A stretch of DNA of 64,000 nucleotides from Craterilacuibacter sp. RT1T (GCF_023502145.1 NZ_JAMFLI010000007.1:1-64000); one strand, 5' to 3'; counted from the stretch's first letter, positions 9,308 to 17,437 are shown. Numbers and translations: made by a program. The notes: generated from the letters alone by a model not told the origin.

Positions 9308-10188
9308 ATGAAGGCCTGATTCTGGCGCTGCTGTTGTCCACTGCCAGTGCCGCGACGCCCCTGATGCTGGCGGCGCTGGGCGAACTGGTGACCGAGCGCA
9401 GCGGTGTGCTTAATCTGGGGGTCGAAGGCATGATGCTGGTCGGCGCGGTGGCGGCTTTTGCCACCATGAGCCATAGCGGCAGCCCGCTTTTGGCCTTCGG
9501 TGTAGCCATGCTCTCCGGCTGCGCGCTGTCCCTGCTGTTTGGCGTGCTGACCCTGCATCTGATGACCAACCAGGTGGCGACCGGCTTGGCGCTGACCCTG
9601 TTCGGTGTCGGGCTGGCGGCCTTTGTCGGCCAGCCTTATGTAGGCGGCGTGGTGAAGGGCGTCGAGCCGTTCCTGTTCGGCCTCGATCCGGTTACGCTGC
9701 TGGCTTTTGTGCTGTGTGGCAGCCTGTGGTGGTTTCTGAACAGGAGCCGCGCCGGTCTGCTATTGCGTGCAGTCGGGGAAAAGCCGGCGGTGGCCGATGC
9801 CATCGGTTATCCGGTGCGCCGCATCCGCTATCTTGCCGTGCTGTTCGGCGGGGCGATGGCGGGTTTGGGTGGCGCTTTTCTGTCGCTGGTGAATACGCCG
9901 ATGTGGGTGGAGGGCATGACGGCCGGTCGCGGCTGGATCGCGCTGGCGCTGGTGGTGTTCGCCACCTGGCGCCCGGAACGGGTCTTGCTGGGTGCATGGC
10001 TGTTTGGCGGCATGACTGTGTTGCAGTTTCATGCGCAGGCCCTGGGTCTGGCCATTCCGTCCGAGTTTCTGTCCATGCTGCCTTATCTGGCGACCATTGC
10101 CGTCTTGGTGCTGATCTGCCGCAACCCGCGCACCATCTTGCTTAACCAGCCGCTGTCGCTGGGCAAGTCTTATCATCCTGACCGTTAG
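9304..10188 (+). CDS. BMP-type ABC transporter permease 2 (NupC/YufQ-like)
   Basis: Second permease subunit, 294 residues, all-helical and hydrophobic. The N-terminal [30 protein letters not shown]-type segment (about 18-46) and [29 protein letters not shown] near 200 match the shorter partner of BMP/nucleoside importers. It overlaps the preceding permease by ATGA, so the three plus-strand transporter genes form one unit. No terminator is obvious after it. Confidence 0.92.
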   Translation: MNEGLILALLLSTASAATPLMLAALGELVTERSGVLNLGVEGMMLVGAVAAFATMSHSGSPLLAFGVAMLSGCALSLLFGVLTLHLMTNQVATGLALTLFGVGLAAFVGQPYVGGVVKGVEPFLFGLDPVTLLAFVLCGSLWWFLNRSRAGLLLRAVGEKPAVADAIGYPVRRIRYLAVLFGGAMAGLGGAFLSLVNTPMWVEGMTAGRGWIALALVVFATWRPERVLLGAWLFGGMTVLQFHAQALGLAIPSEFLSMLPYLATIAVLVLICRNPRTILLNQPLSLGKSYHPDR

Positions 10189-10244
10189 CGGCAGCTTGTG
10201 TGCACCCGCACTAGACTTGCAATAGTCAAGACAAGGAGCAGGGT

Positions 10245-11690
10245 ATGGAAGACTGGAGCTGGATCAGCATCGCCATCATTGTGCTGGATGCATTTTTGGT
10301 GGTCGGTGTGGCGCTGCGGGTGATGCTGACGCGGCATCCGCCGGGCTCCAGTTTTGCCTGGATACTGGTGACGCTGGCTGTGCCTTTTGGCGGCTTTGTG
10401 CTGTATCTGCTGGTGGGCGAGCGCCCGATCGGGCGCTCGCGGCGCGAGCGGGTGCAGGATTTTACCCTGCGCTTTCGCGGCTGGCAGTTGCCGGGGCCGG
10501 CACCCGTGCTGACCGGCAGCGAGGCGAGCCGCGATTTTGAAGCCATGGCGGTTTTGGCCGAGCGCATCACCCATTTGCCTGCGCGCGCGGGAAATGCGCT
10601 GACCCTGATGAGCGAGACGCGGGCCATCTTGCATGCGCTAGCTTGCGATATCGCTACGGCGCACAGCCGCGTGGATCTGGCGTTTTATATCTGGAACGCG
10701 GGCGGCGAGGCCGATGAAGTCGAGGCGGCGCTGGTGGCGGCGGCCGCACGCGGTGTGCACTGTCGCGTGTTGCTCGATGCCATGGGATCCAAAGTCTATC
10801 TGGCCGGGGCGGGGGCGGCACGCCTGCGGGCGGCCGGTGTTCGGGTCGAGGCGGCGATGACGGTCAGGGCATGGCAGATGCCGTTTGTGCGCGCCGACTT
10901 GCGCCTGCATCGCAAGATTGCGCTGATTGACGACAGCGCCGGCTATACCGGCAGCCTCAATCTGGTTGACCCGCGTTATTTTAAACAGGACGCCGGCGTG
11001 GGCGAGTGGGTCGATGCCATGGTGCGCATGACCGGGCCGGCGCTGGATGGTTTGCGGGCCGTGTTCGCCTATGACTGGATGTTGCAGACCGGCGAGCCGC
11101 CGCTTGCTGCGCTGGCGGCGCAGGCAGAGCCCGGGGCGCCGCTCTCGGTGGTGCAGGTGGTGCCCTCGGGGCCGGGTTTTGATCGCGGCGTCAATCTGCG
11201 GCTGATTCTGGAGGCGGTCAATCGCGCCCACTCCCGCCTGCTGTTGACGACCCCCTATTTTGTGCCGGGCGATGCCTTATCGCTGGCGCTGCAAAATGCG
11301 GCGCTGCGCGGGGTGGAAGTGCGGCTGCTGTTGCCGGAAAAGAACGACTCGCGCCTGGTGCAATACGCCAGCCGCTGGTATTTCGACGATCTGCTGGCCG
11401 CCGGGGTGCAGGTCATGCAGTACCGTGGCGGACTTTTGCATACTAAAAGCATTACCGTGGATGACACGCTATCGCTGTTTGGCACCGTCAATCTGGATAC
11501 ACGCAGCCTGCACCTGAATTTCGAACTGATGCTGCTGGTGCTGGACGAAGGCTTTACCCGCGCGCTGGTGGCTTTGCAGCAATCGTATGAAGCGGATGCC
11601 ATATCGCTGGATGCCGCAGCATGGCGGCGGCGCGGCATGGCGGCGCGGCTGAAAGAAGGGCTGTCCAATCTGGTGTCGCCGCTGCTGTAG
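10245..11690 (+). CDS. cls: Cardiolipin synthase (phospholipase D superfamily)
   Basis: Inner-membrane enzyme that joins phosphatidylglycerol to a second phospholipid to make cardiolipin. The 481 residues match ClsA length. Two N-terminal hydrophobic segments (about 5-27 and 38-58) precede two catalytic HKD motifs: HRKIALID...GSLNL near 222 and HTKSITVD...GTVNLDTRS near 398. The start has an excellent AAGGAG (10233-10238). Upstream lies CTAGACTT (10211-10218), which resembles a stationary-phase -10 element. ClsA versus ClsB cannot be split with certainty, but the two transmembrane segments favour the ClsA type. Confidence 0.92.
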   Translation: MEDWSWISIAIIVLDAFLVVGVALRVMLTRHPPGSSFAWILVTLAVPFGGFVLYLLVGERPIGRSRRERVQDFTLRFRGWQLPGPAPVLTGSEASRDFEAMAVLAERITHLPARAGNALTLMSETRAILHALACDIATAHSRVDLAFYIWNAGGEADEVEAALVAAAARGVHCRVLLDAMGSKVYLAGAGAARLRAAGVRVEAAMTVRAWQMPFVRADLRLHRKIALIDDSAGYTGSLNLVDPRYFKQDAGVGEWVDAMVRMTGPALDGLRAVFAYDWMLQTGEPPLAALAAQAEPGAPLSVVQVVPSGPGFDRGVNLRLILEAVNRAHSRLLLTTPYFVPGDALSLALQNAALRGVEVRLLLPEKNDSRLVQYASRWYFDDLLAAGVQVMQYRGGLLHTKSITVDDTLSLFGTVNLDTRSLHLNFELMLLVLDEGFTRALVALQQSYEADAISLDAAAWRRRGMAARLKEGLSNLVSPLL

Positions 11691-11702
11691 CGCGCCGGGC
11701 GT

Positions 11703-11888
11703 TTACAGCAAGGGGCTATTGAGCCGGGTCTGCAGCAGTTGGGTCTTGGCGTCGGCGAGTGCTTGCAGCAACTCCTGGCCCAGGCGCGACAGTGCTTCGG
11801 GCGTTTGCGGCGCATCGTCGCCAGGCAGGTCATAGCAGAAATGTGCCTCGCTAATCAGATTGCGCAGGCCTTGAATCGAATATTGCAT
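11703..11888 (-). CDS. Small conserved-looking protein of unknown function
   Basis: A 61-residue reading frame beginning MQYSIQGLRNLI, or 74 residues if ATG 11927 is used. Neither start has a convincing ribosome site. The product is soluble, mostly helical and acidic, with a C-terminal stretch LGQELLQALADAKTQLLQTR that looks amphipathic. No family was recognised. It is convergent with cls, 12 bases from the cls stop. The amino-acid composition looks natural, which is why it is kept, but it could be spurious. Confidence 0.42.
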   Translation of the reverse strand: MQYSIQGLRNLISEAHFCYDLPGDDAPQTPEALSRLGQELLQALADAKTQLLQTRLNSPLL

Positions 11889-12002
11889 GAGTGTGGGAAT
11901 GCCAGAATGCTTGAGAAAGCAAACCATTCTGGCAGGGCGGCGCGCATCCGGTATTGACCGCGCACAAACTTTTCCGTCTTGGCCGCGCCAAACCCCATGT
12001 TT

Positions 12003-12041
12003 TTATCCACAAATCGCCTGTTTCACGCCTTTTTATCCACA
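12003..12041 (+). promoter_or_regulatory. Two consensus DnaA-box sequences 30 bases apart
   Basis: TTATCCACA occurs at 12003-12011 and again at 12033-12041, the perfect E. coli R1-type DnaA box, both in the same orientation and spaced three helical turns apart. The second copy overlaps the stop codon of the SEC-C gene, where it also encodes the terminal Cys-Gly and stop, so it may be coincidence. A third copy is at 16972-16980. There is no AT-rich unwinding region and no dnaA/dnaN neighbour, so this is not oriC. Confidence 0.3.
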
Positions 12042-12635
12042 GCACTTCTTGAATTTCTTGCCCGAGCCGCAGGGACAGGGATCATTGCGGCTGATTTTGG
12101 CATCCACGCGGCGTTGCGGCTGTGCGGTCTCTGTGGCCGGGCGGCTGTGCTGCCAGAAGGTATGGATTTTGGCCAGGGCCGCACTGCTGGCCTTGGCATC
12201 GGCGGGGCACTGCGGCTGCAATAGCGGACGGAACCAAGCGGTATGTTCGGCCATCAGCTGTGCCCATTCCTTGCGGGCAAAAGCCATGGCCAGATAAAAG
12301 CCCTTGCCCCAGTCATCGGCACTGGCTGTCGCATCGTCGGCAAACAGGGGCAGGAAGCCGGCCGGGTCGCGGCTGAACTGGCCGGAGACTGCGTTGTTGT
12401 AGGCAATCAGGCTGCCCAGTATCCGGTTGGCGTCATCCATGCTGTCGAATACCGGCGCTTCCTTGCCGTTTTCGTGATCCCATACCCGGGAAAACCATAG
12501 CGAAGGCGCCACGGTGGACGGGCCGATGACCAGTGCCACCAGATAGCCTTCCAGCATGGCAAGGTTCATCGCCCGCCCGGCCTGTTCGGGATGGGCGAGA
12601 AAGTCGGCCAGTGTCTGGCGTTCGGTCGGGGTCAT
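12033..12635 (-). CDS. YecA/UPF0149-family protein with C-terminal SEC-C metal-binding motif
   Basis: A 200-residue cytoplasmic protein. The N-terminal two thirds (MTPTERQTLADFL ... MNLAMLEGYLVALVIGP) have the UPF0149/YgfB-YecA pattern. The C-terminus NDPCPCGSGKKFKKCCG is a textbook SEC-C zinc-binding motif as found at the end of SecA, so the protein may bind zinc and associate with ribosomes or secretion factors. The start at 12635 has AAGGA nearby; the frame stays open to 12824, but that extension is Arg/Cys-rich and looks non-coding. The exact role is unknown. Confidence 0.85.
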   Translation of the reverse strand: MTPTERQTLADFLAHPEQAGRAMNLAMLEGYLVALVIGPSTVAPSLWFSRVWDHENGKEAPVFDSMDDANRILGSLIAYNNAVSGQFSRDPAGFLPLFADDATASADDWGKGFYLAMAFARKEWAQLMAEHTAWFRPLLQPQCPADAKASSAALAKIHTFWQHSRPATETAQPQRRVDAKISRNDPCPCGSGKKFKKCCG

Positions 12636-12825
12636 GCGGTGTCCTTGAGCGTAGGAGGGGCCGCGCATTTTAGCGCAGTGCCCGCCGGCGTGCTTAAGCG
12701 CTGTGCACGCCCTGCATCGTGCCCGGGCCCAAGGCTGTCGCACCCATGCAACCCTCCTGTTTGGTGTCATGTTGCGGCGCGGGTTTTCGGTTACAATCCG
12801 CGCACAACAAACGGAGAACAACAAG

Positions 12826-13005
12826 ATGTACCAATCCGAATTTACCCGCTTTATGAACGGCTTTCTGGCCGAGCATCCGGAAGTCGATACCGAGCGCCGT
12901 GAACTGCGTCTGACCTGGTGGGATCGCGAGCAGAATCCGGACGATACGCGTCGCTGGAAAGAGGCGCGTGTGCCGCAAAAGCCTTACGTTTACCAGCCGG
13001 ATTGA
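12826..13005 (+). CDS. DUF3460 family small protein
   Basis: A 59-residue soluble protein starting MYQSEFTRFMNGF and ending RVPQKPYVYQPD. The YxSEFTxF start, the LxWWDR centre and the VPQKPYVYQ end match DUF3460, a short family I know mainly from betaproteobacteria. GGAG (12812-12815) precedes the ATG. TACAAT at 12792-12797 is a plausible -10 without a clear -35. It is followed directly by a strong terminator, so it is probably a monocistronic unit. Function is unknown. Confidence 0.85.
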   Translation: MYQSEFTRFMNGFLAEHPEVDTERRELRLTWWDREQNPDDTRRWKEARVPQKPYVYQPD

Positions 13006-13024
13006 ACGGCGCATGATTTCAGTC

Positions 13025-13052
13025 AAACGCCCGTTGCGGGCGTTTCGTTTTT
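13025..13052 (+). terminator. Intrinsic terminator after the DUF3460 gene
   Basis: Stem AAACGCCCG / CGGGCGTTT with a TTG loop (13025-13045), followed after CG by six T. It ends the short transcript of the DUF3460 gene. Confidence 0.9.
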
Positions 13053-13064
13053 TGTGAGCAAGTT

Positions 13065-13730
13065 ATGACCAGCCGAACCTTGGCGCTTGATGAATCCCTG
13101 CACGACTACCTGCTGGCCATCGGCGTCAGCGAGCACCCGGTGTTGCGCGAATTGCGCGATGCAACCGCCAGCCTGCGCTTTGCCAAGATGCAGATCGCCC
13201 CCGAGCAGGGGCAGTTTATGGCTTGGCTGGCGCGCCTGACTGGCGTGCGCCGCTATCTGGAAATCGGTGTTTTTACCGGTTACAGCGCGCTGGCGGTAGC
13301 CTTGGCCATGCCGGACGACGGGCGTGTAGTGGCGTGTGACGTGCGCGCCGACTTTACCGCCATCGGGCGCGCGCACTGGGAAAAAGCCGGCGTCGCCGAG
13401 CGTATCGATTTGCGGCTGGGGCTGGCGCTGGATACCCTGCAAGGCTTGCTGGACGAGGGGCGCGCGGGCGAATTTGATCTCGCCTTTATCGATGCCGACA
13501 AGCCGTCGTATCCGGCGTATCTGGATGCCTGTGCGCGTCTGGTGCGCAAGGGCGGCATTATCGCGGTGGACAATATCTTCCTGTCCGGACGGGTGGTGAC
13601 GCCGCAGGCGGATGACCCGCCTAGCGTGCAGCTGATGCATGACTTCAATGCCGCGCTTAAGCAGGATCCGCGTTTCGATCTGTGCGTCCTGCCATTGGGT
13701 GATGGTGTAACCTTATTGATTCGTCGTTGA
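13065..13730 (+). CDS. SAM-dependent O-methyltransferase (COMT/Methyltransf_3 type)
   Basis: A 221-residue class I methyltransferase. SAM-binding motif I is YLEIGVFTGYSALAVALAMP (about 64-84), the acidic strand end follows in VVACDVRADF, and the metal-binding region is FIDADKPSYPAYLDACARLVRKGGIIAVDN (about 142-172), in which Asp and Asn residues typically hold a divalent cation. Members methylate catechol-type hydroxyls, but the substrate is unknown. It occupies the place where tolQ would normally precede tolR, with 52 bases between. Confidence 0.9.
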   Translation: MTSRTLALDESLHDYLLAIGVSEHPVLRELRDATASLRFAKMQIAPEQGQFMAWLARLTGVRRYLEIGVFTGYSALAVALAMPDDGRVVACDVRADFTAIGRAHWEKAGVAERIDLRLGLALDTLQGLLDEGRAGEFDLAFIDADKPSYPAYLDACARLVRKGGIIAVDNIFLSGRVVTPQADDPPSVQLMHDFNAALKQDPRFDLCVLPLGDGVTLLIRR

Positions 13731-13733
13731 ACT

Positions 13734-13761
13734 TTGTTTAACCGGATGCAGTCTTTATAAA
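13734..13761 (+). promoter_or_regulatory. Candidate sigma70 promoter of the tol operon
   Basis: TTGTTT (13734-13739) and TATAAA (13756-13761) are separated by 16 bases and lie 21 bases before the tolR ATG. This would make tolR the first gene of its transcript, with a short leader that has no obvious ribosome site. Confidence 0.55.
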
Positions 13762-13782
13762 ACTACTGTCGAAGCTATCCTC

Positions 13783-14187
13783 ATGCTGAATCGCAAACCC
13801 CGCCGCCTGGTCAATCAGATGAATGTGGTGCCGTATATCGATGTGATGCTGGTGCTGCTGGTGATCTTTATGGTGACCGCCCCCATGTTTACCCCCGGCG
13901 TCATCGACGTGCCCAGCGTGAGCCGCGCAGCGCAGGTCGAGCGCTCTCCGGTCGAGGTGCAGTATGACGCAGCGGGGCGCTATGCCTGGGCGCTGGATGG
14001 CAAGACCCATGCCGTGGATTCGCTGGACGCGCTGGTGGCGGCCATCTTGCCACTGACCACGGGCGGCAGGCCGGTGGCGATTTCGGCCGACCAGAATGCC
14101 AAGTACAGCGATGTGGTCAAGATCGCCGACCGTCTGTATCAGGACGGCATCACCCGGGTGGCACTGACTGTGCGTCAGGGGCAGTAG
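13783..14187 (+). CDS. tolR: TolR, ExbD/TolR-family Tol-Pal subunit
   Basis: Inner-membrane subunit that, with TolQ, uses proton flow to energise TolA. The 134 residues have the expected layout: short cytoplasmic N-terminus, one membrane segment (about 15-37) containing the essential Asp in VVPYIDVMLVLLVIFM, then a periplasmic domain ending in YQDGITRVALTV. The start has no strong ribosome site. The following genes are tolA, tolB and pal, which favours TolR over ExbD. TolQ is missing upstream. Confidence 0.92.
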   Translation: MLNRKPRRLVNQMNVVPYIDVMLVLLVIFMVTAPMFTPGVIDVPSVSRAAQVERSPVEVQYDAAGRYAWALDGKTHAVDSLDALVAAILPLTTGGRPVAISADQNAKYSDVVKIADRLYQDGITRVALTVRQGQ

Positions 14188-14190
14188 CGC

Positions 14191-15039
14191 GTGATGCATG
14201 ACATGAATAAGGGCTGGCACAGCCGGGCGCTGGGGCTCTCCGTCGTGCTGCATGTGGCCGTGTTTGCGGCACTGCTGTTGCGTATGGCGCCGGATGTGGT
14301 GGTGCCGGCCGAAGTGCCCTTGTCGGTAGAACTATGGGCCGGTGGCGGTAGCGGCAAGGCGTCCAGTGTGGCGCCGCCCGTCGTGCCTGAGGTGGCGCCC
14401 CTCGCGCCGCCGGTGCCCGCCCAGGCCATTAGGCCGCCGGCACCGAGCCCATCGTTTGATGCCGAGGTGAAGCTGGCCGCAGCCAAAGACAAGCCTAAGC
14501 CTGAACCCGTTAAAGCGGTGCCGGCCAAGCCGGAACCCAAGCCACAGCCCAAACCGGAACCCAAGCCGGAACCGAAGCCACAGGCCGTCACGCCGCCGGC
14601 CAAACCTGCTCCCGCGGCCAAAGCGGCCGCCAAGCATGGCAATGTGGCGGATGATTTTCTCGGCGATTTGGGCGGGCCGGCCGGTAGCGGTCAGGGTAGC
14701 GTGACGCAAAAAGGCGGCAAGAGCGGCATCGTGGGCGGCTCGGCCCAAGGCCGCCCGGGCGCGGATGCCGGCTATCTGGACAAGGTGCGCGGGCGTATCC
14801 GTCCTTATGTGATGGTGCCACCCGGCATGAGCGGCAACCCCGAGGCGGTGCTTAAGGTCAGCCTGCTGCCCACGCTGGAAGTGCGCGCCGTGTCGCTGGT
14901 GAAGTCCAGCGGTAACGCCGCTTACGACCGCGCAGTACAGGACGCAGTCTGGCAGGCCCGCACCTTCCCGCCTTTGCCTGCCGGTGCCCATTTTGCCGAT
15001 TTTCGCGAATACACGCTGAAGTTCCGCCCGCATGATTGA
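14191..15039 (+). CDS. tolA: TolA, Tol-Pal system trans-envelope protein
   Basis: Bridges the inner-membrane TolQR motor to Pal/TolB at the outer membrane. The 282 residues have one N-terminal membrane anchor (about 13-32), a long extended region rich in Lys, Pro and Glu with KPEP-type repeats (about 95-150) in place of the Ala-rich helix of E. coli, and a C-terminal TonB-like domain with YLDKVRGRIRPYV and VQDAVWQARTFPPLP. Start candidates are GTG 14191 (GGGG nine bases upstream), ATG 14194 and ATG 14203; the GTG is listed but not certain. It begins three bases after tolR. Confidence 0.9.
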   Translation: MMHDMNKGWHSRALGLSVVLHVAVFAALLLRMAPDVVVPAEVPLSVELWAGGGSGKASSVAPPVVPEVAPLAPPVPAQAIRPPAPSPSFDAEVKLAAAKDKPKPEPVKAVPAKPEPKPQPKPEPKPEPKPQAVTPPAKPAPAAKAAAKHGNVADDFLGDLGGPAGSGQGSVTQKGGKSGIVGGSAQGRPGADAGYLDKVRGRIRPYVMVPPGMSGNPEAVLKVSLLPTLEVRAVSLVKSSGNAAYDRAVQDAVWQARTFPPLPAGAHFADFREYTLKFRPHD

Positions 15040-15050
15040 AGGATAAAACG

Positions 15051-16328
15051 ATGATAAAGCGCATACGACTCACCCTGACCCTGCTGGCGTGCCTGGCGCC
15101 GGCACTGGCGCAGGCCGAGCTGACGGTAGATATCGTCGGCGGCGGGGCCAACCGTTATCCGCTGGCGGTGCCGGCCCTGGCCGGTGAAGCGGGCCCCCAG
15201 GTGGTGACAACGGTGGTGAAGCAGGATCTGGCGCTGACTGGTCTCGTCAATATCATCAATCCGCCCAACCCGGCCATGACCGTCGCCAGCCCGAGTGCTG
15301 TCAATGTCGGTGCCTGGCGTGCGCTCAGTGCCAATGCGGTGCTGGCCGGCAGCGTGAGCCCGGGCGAGGGCGGCAATAGCCGGGTGACGTTTTATCTGGA
15401 ACAGCTGGCACCGAAGAAAACGCTGGCACAGGGCGAGTTTGATGTGCCACCTGCCGCCTTGCGTGAAGTCGGCCACCAGATTGCCGACCAGATCTATCAG
15501 GCGCTGTTTGGCGAACGAAGCTTCTTTAATAGCCGCATCGCCTATGTGCTGAAAAACGGCCGCCATAGCTACCAGCTGCAGGTGGCGGATGTGGCCGGGC
15601 AGCAGGCGCGCACCATTTTGCGCTCGAAAGAGCCGATTATTTCGCCGGCGTGGAGCCCAGACGGGCGCAAGCTGGCTTATGTCTCGTTTGAAACCCAGAA
15701 GCCGGTGGTGTGGGTGCAGGATCTGGCCTCGGGCCAGCGCCGCATGCTGGCCAATTTCAAGGGCAGCAATTCGGCGCCGGCGTGGAGCCCGGATGGCAGC
15801 CGTCTGGCGGTGGTGCTGACGTCCAGCGGCAATTCGCAGATCTATTTGCTGGATGCGGCAGGCGGTGCGCCGCGCCGCCTGACCCAGAGCGATGCGATCG
15901 ATACCGAACCCGATTTCAGCCCGGATGGCAGCAGCATCGTGTTTACCTCGGATCGTGCCGGCGGCCCGCAAATTTATCTGCAGCCTTTGTCCGGTGGTGC
16001 GGCAAAACGCATCAGCTGGCAGGGTGCCTACAATGTGTCGCCGCGCTTTGCGCCGGATGGCAAGTCCGTCACCTATATGCGCCGTGACGGCGGGCGCTTC
16101 CGCGTGGTGGTGCAGGATCTGGCCACGGGCGATGCGCGCGTAGTCAGCGACGAGAGTTTTGGCGAGTCGCCCAGCTTTGCCCCCAATGGCCGCATGGTGC
16201 TGTTTGCCAGCGAGCAAGGCGGCAAGAGCGTGCTGTGGGCCAGTTCGCCCGACGGCGGCAGCAAGGTGCGGCTCGGCGTGATTGATGGAGAAGTTCAGGA
16301 TCCCGCTTGGGGCCCATTCAACCCGTGA
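15051..16328 (+). CDS. tolB: TolB, periplasmic beta-propeller of the Tol-Pal system
   Basis: Periplasmic protein that shuttles between TolA and Pal. ATG 15051 is preferred to the TTG at 15036 because GAAGGA (15038-15043) lies just upstream and the product then opens with a signal peptide cleaved after PALAQA. The 425 residues contain the N-terminal TolB domain and a six-bladed propeller with repeated PAWSPDGRKLAYVS, PAWSPDGSRLAVV, PDFSPDGSSIVFTSD, PRFAPDGKSVTYM and PSFAPNGRMVLFAS blades, ending DPAWGPF. Confidence 0.95.
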   Translation: MIKRIRLTLTLLACLAPALAQAELTVDIVGGGANRYPLAVPALAGEAGPQVVTTVVKQDLALTGLVNIINPPNPAMTVASPSAVNVGAWRALSANAVLAGSVSPGEGGNSRVTFYLEQLAPKKTLAQGEFDVPPAALREVGHQIADQIYQALFGERSFFNSRIAYVLKNGRHSYQLQVADVAGQQARTILRSKEPIISPAWSPDGRKLAYVSFETQKPVVWVQDLASGQRRMLANFKGSNSAPAWSPDGSRLAVVLTSSGNSQIYLLDAAGGAPRRLTQSDAIDTEPDFSPDGSSIVFTSDRAGGPQIYLQPLSGGAAKRISWQGAYNVSPRFAPDGKSVTYMRRDGGRFRVVVQDLATGDARVVSDESFGESPSFAPNGRMVLFASEQGGKSVLWASSPDGGSKVRLGVIDGEVQDPAWGPFNP

Positions 16329-16365
16329 GGCGTGTGTTGTTGTTCCTCACATTCAGGAGAGTTTC

Positions 16366-16890
16366 ATGTTCAAACGTGTCTTGATGGCTTCTGCCGTGGT
16401 ATCCCTGTTTGCCGCTTGTTCCAGCACCCAGCCGCCGGCGGCGGTGGTGGCTGAGCCGGCCCAGCCTGTTGTCGTTGCGCCTGTTGCACCTGCCGTTGAC
16501 GCCCAGGCTGCGGCACAAGCCGCCGCTTTGGCCCGCATGCAGGCCGAGCGCGCCCGTCTGGCCGGTGAAAGCATCTACTTCGACTTCGACTCCAATGCCG
16601 TTAAGGCCGACCAGCAGGCCAAGGTGGCTGCCCATGCCGAATTCCTCAAGCAGAATGCCCAGCAAAAAGTGCAGATTCAGGGCAATACCGATGCGCGCGG
16701 CAGCCGCGAGTACAACCTGGGTCTGGGCCAGCGCCGCGCCGAAAGCGTGAAGCAGTCGCTGGAAGTACTGGGTGTGAAAGATGCCCAGCTTGAAGCGGTC
16801 AGCTATGGCAAGGAAAAGCCGCGTGCCGAAGGTTCGAGCCCGGCTGACTATGCCGAAAACCGTCGCGCCGATGTGTCTTACGGCCAGTAA
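16366..16890 (+). CDS. pal: Pal, peptidoglycan-associated lipoprotein
   Basis: Outer-membrane lipoprotein that holds the outer membrane to peptidoglycan. ATG 16366 has a good AGGAG. The 174 residues start with a lipoprotein signal (lipobox FAAC, Cys16), then an Ala/Pro/Val linker, then an OmpA-like domain: IYFDFDSNAVK, the diaminopimelate-contacting Asp in IQGNTDARGSREYN and Arg in LGQRRAESV, ending ENRRADVSYGQ. A 13-base-pair hairpin follows the gene. Confidence 0.95.
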   Translation: MFKRVLMASAVVSLFAACSSTQPPAAVVAEPAQPVVVAPVAPAVDAQAAAQAAALARMQAERARLAGESIYFDFDSNAVKADQQAKVAAHAEFLKQNAQQKVQIQGNTDARGSREYNLGLGQRRAESVKQSLEVLGVKDAQLEAVSYGKEKPRAEGSSPADYAENRRADVSYGQ

Positions 16891-16940
16891 GGCTTAAGTG
16901 CCGGGCGAAGGCGGCGTTGTCGCCTGCCTTTGCCTATGCT

Positions 16941-16977
16941 GGATAAAACCCCGTCAGCTGTTGGCGGGGTTTTATCC
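16941..16977. terminator. Perfect 13-bp hairpin between pal and the Pal-like gene
   Basis: GGATAAAACCCCG (16941-16953) pairs perfectly with CGGGGTTTTATCC (16965-16977) across an 11-base loop. The T-run is inside the 3' arm rather than after it, so termination may be partial. The ribosome site of the next gene (GGAG at 16981) follows directly. It may act as an attenuator or as a 3'-end stabiliser for pal mRNA. Confidence 0.6.
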
Positions 16978-16990
16978 ACAGGAGCACGCC

Positions 16991-17437
16991 ATGTCTAGCC
17001 GTACCTTATTGTCTGCAGGCTTTACCGTCCTGCTTTTGGGTTGTAGCACCGTCCCGCCTGCCCACGAAAAGCTGGAGCCCGTGCCGCCGCGGCCGGATCT
17101 GGCGATGATGGGGCTGGGGCCGGTGCTGGCCATTAGCGCGCCGCGGTATTGTCCGGGCGCGCCGCAGCGCATGATTTTCTATCCGTTTACCGATGCCGAG
17201 CGCGTCAAGCTGCAGGCGCACGCCGATTGCTTGAAGCATCACCCCAAGGTGCAGGTATTGCTGCGCGCCCATGGTGCGGGTTCAAGTGCCGAAATCGGCC
17301 AGCGTCTTGATGCCGCTGCCGCCGTGCTGGGGCAGGCAGGTGTCGCACCGGCGCAGTGGCAGCGTGACAGTATGAGAGCTAGCCCCGAGGGTCAGGCAGC
17401 GGTAGAAGTCGTGTATCCTGAGGCAAAACCCGATTGA
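16991..17437 (+). CDS. Lipoprotein with a degenerate OmpA/Pal-like domain
   Basis: A 148-residue lipoprotein (lipobox LLLGC, Cys18) with AGGAG before the ATG. After a Pro-rich linker, residues about 60-141 align by eye with the Pal domain of the gene two places upstream: FYPFTDAERVKLQAHADCLK corresponds to the YFDFDS...AAHAEFLK region, and GQRLDAAAAVL to GQRRAESVKQSL. The peptidoglycan-contacting Asp (TD in Pal) is replaced by AH and the Arg by Leu, so binding is probably lost. Two further cysteines (54 and 80) could form a disulphide. Lying between pal and cpoB, it may be a diverged pal duplicate. Function unknown. Confidence 0.7.
   Translation: MSSRTLLSAGFTVLLLGCSTVPPAHEKLEPVPPRPDLAMMGLGPVLAISAPRYCPGAPQRMIFYPFTDAERVKLQAHADCLKHHPKVQVLLRAHGAGSSAEIGQRLDAAAAVLGQAGVAPAQWQRDSMRASPEGQAAVEVVYPEAKPD

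Noticed and set aside
12003-12041. Replication origin
   Set aside because: Only two DnaA boxes, no AT-rich unwinding element and no dnaA, dnaN, gidA or parAB neighbours.
13731-13782. A tolQ pseudogene remnant before tolR
   Set aside because: The gap is only 52 bases, is AT-rich and reads as a promoter, with no TolQ-like peptide in any frame.
14922-16217. A 431-codon minus-strand frame opposite tolB
   Set aside because: Arises from the repeated propeller codons of tolB read backwards.
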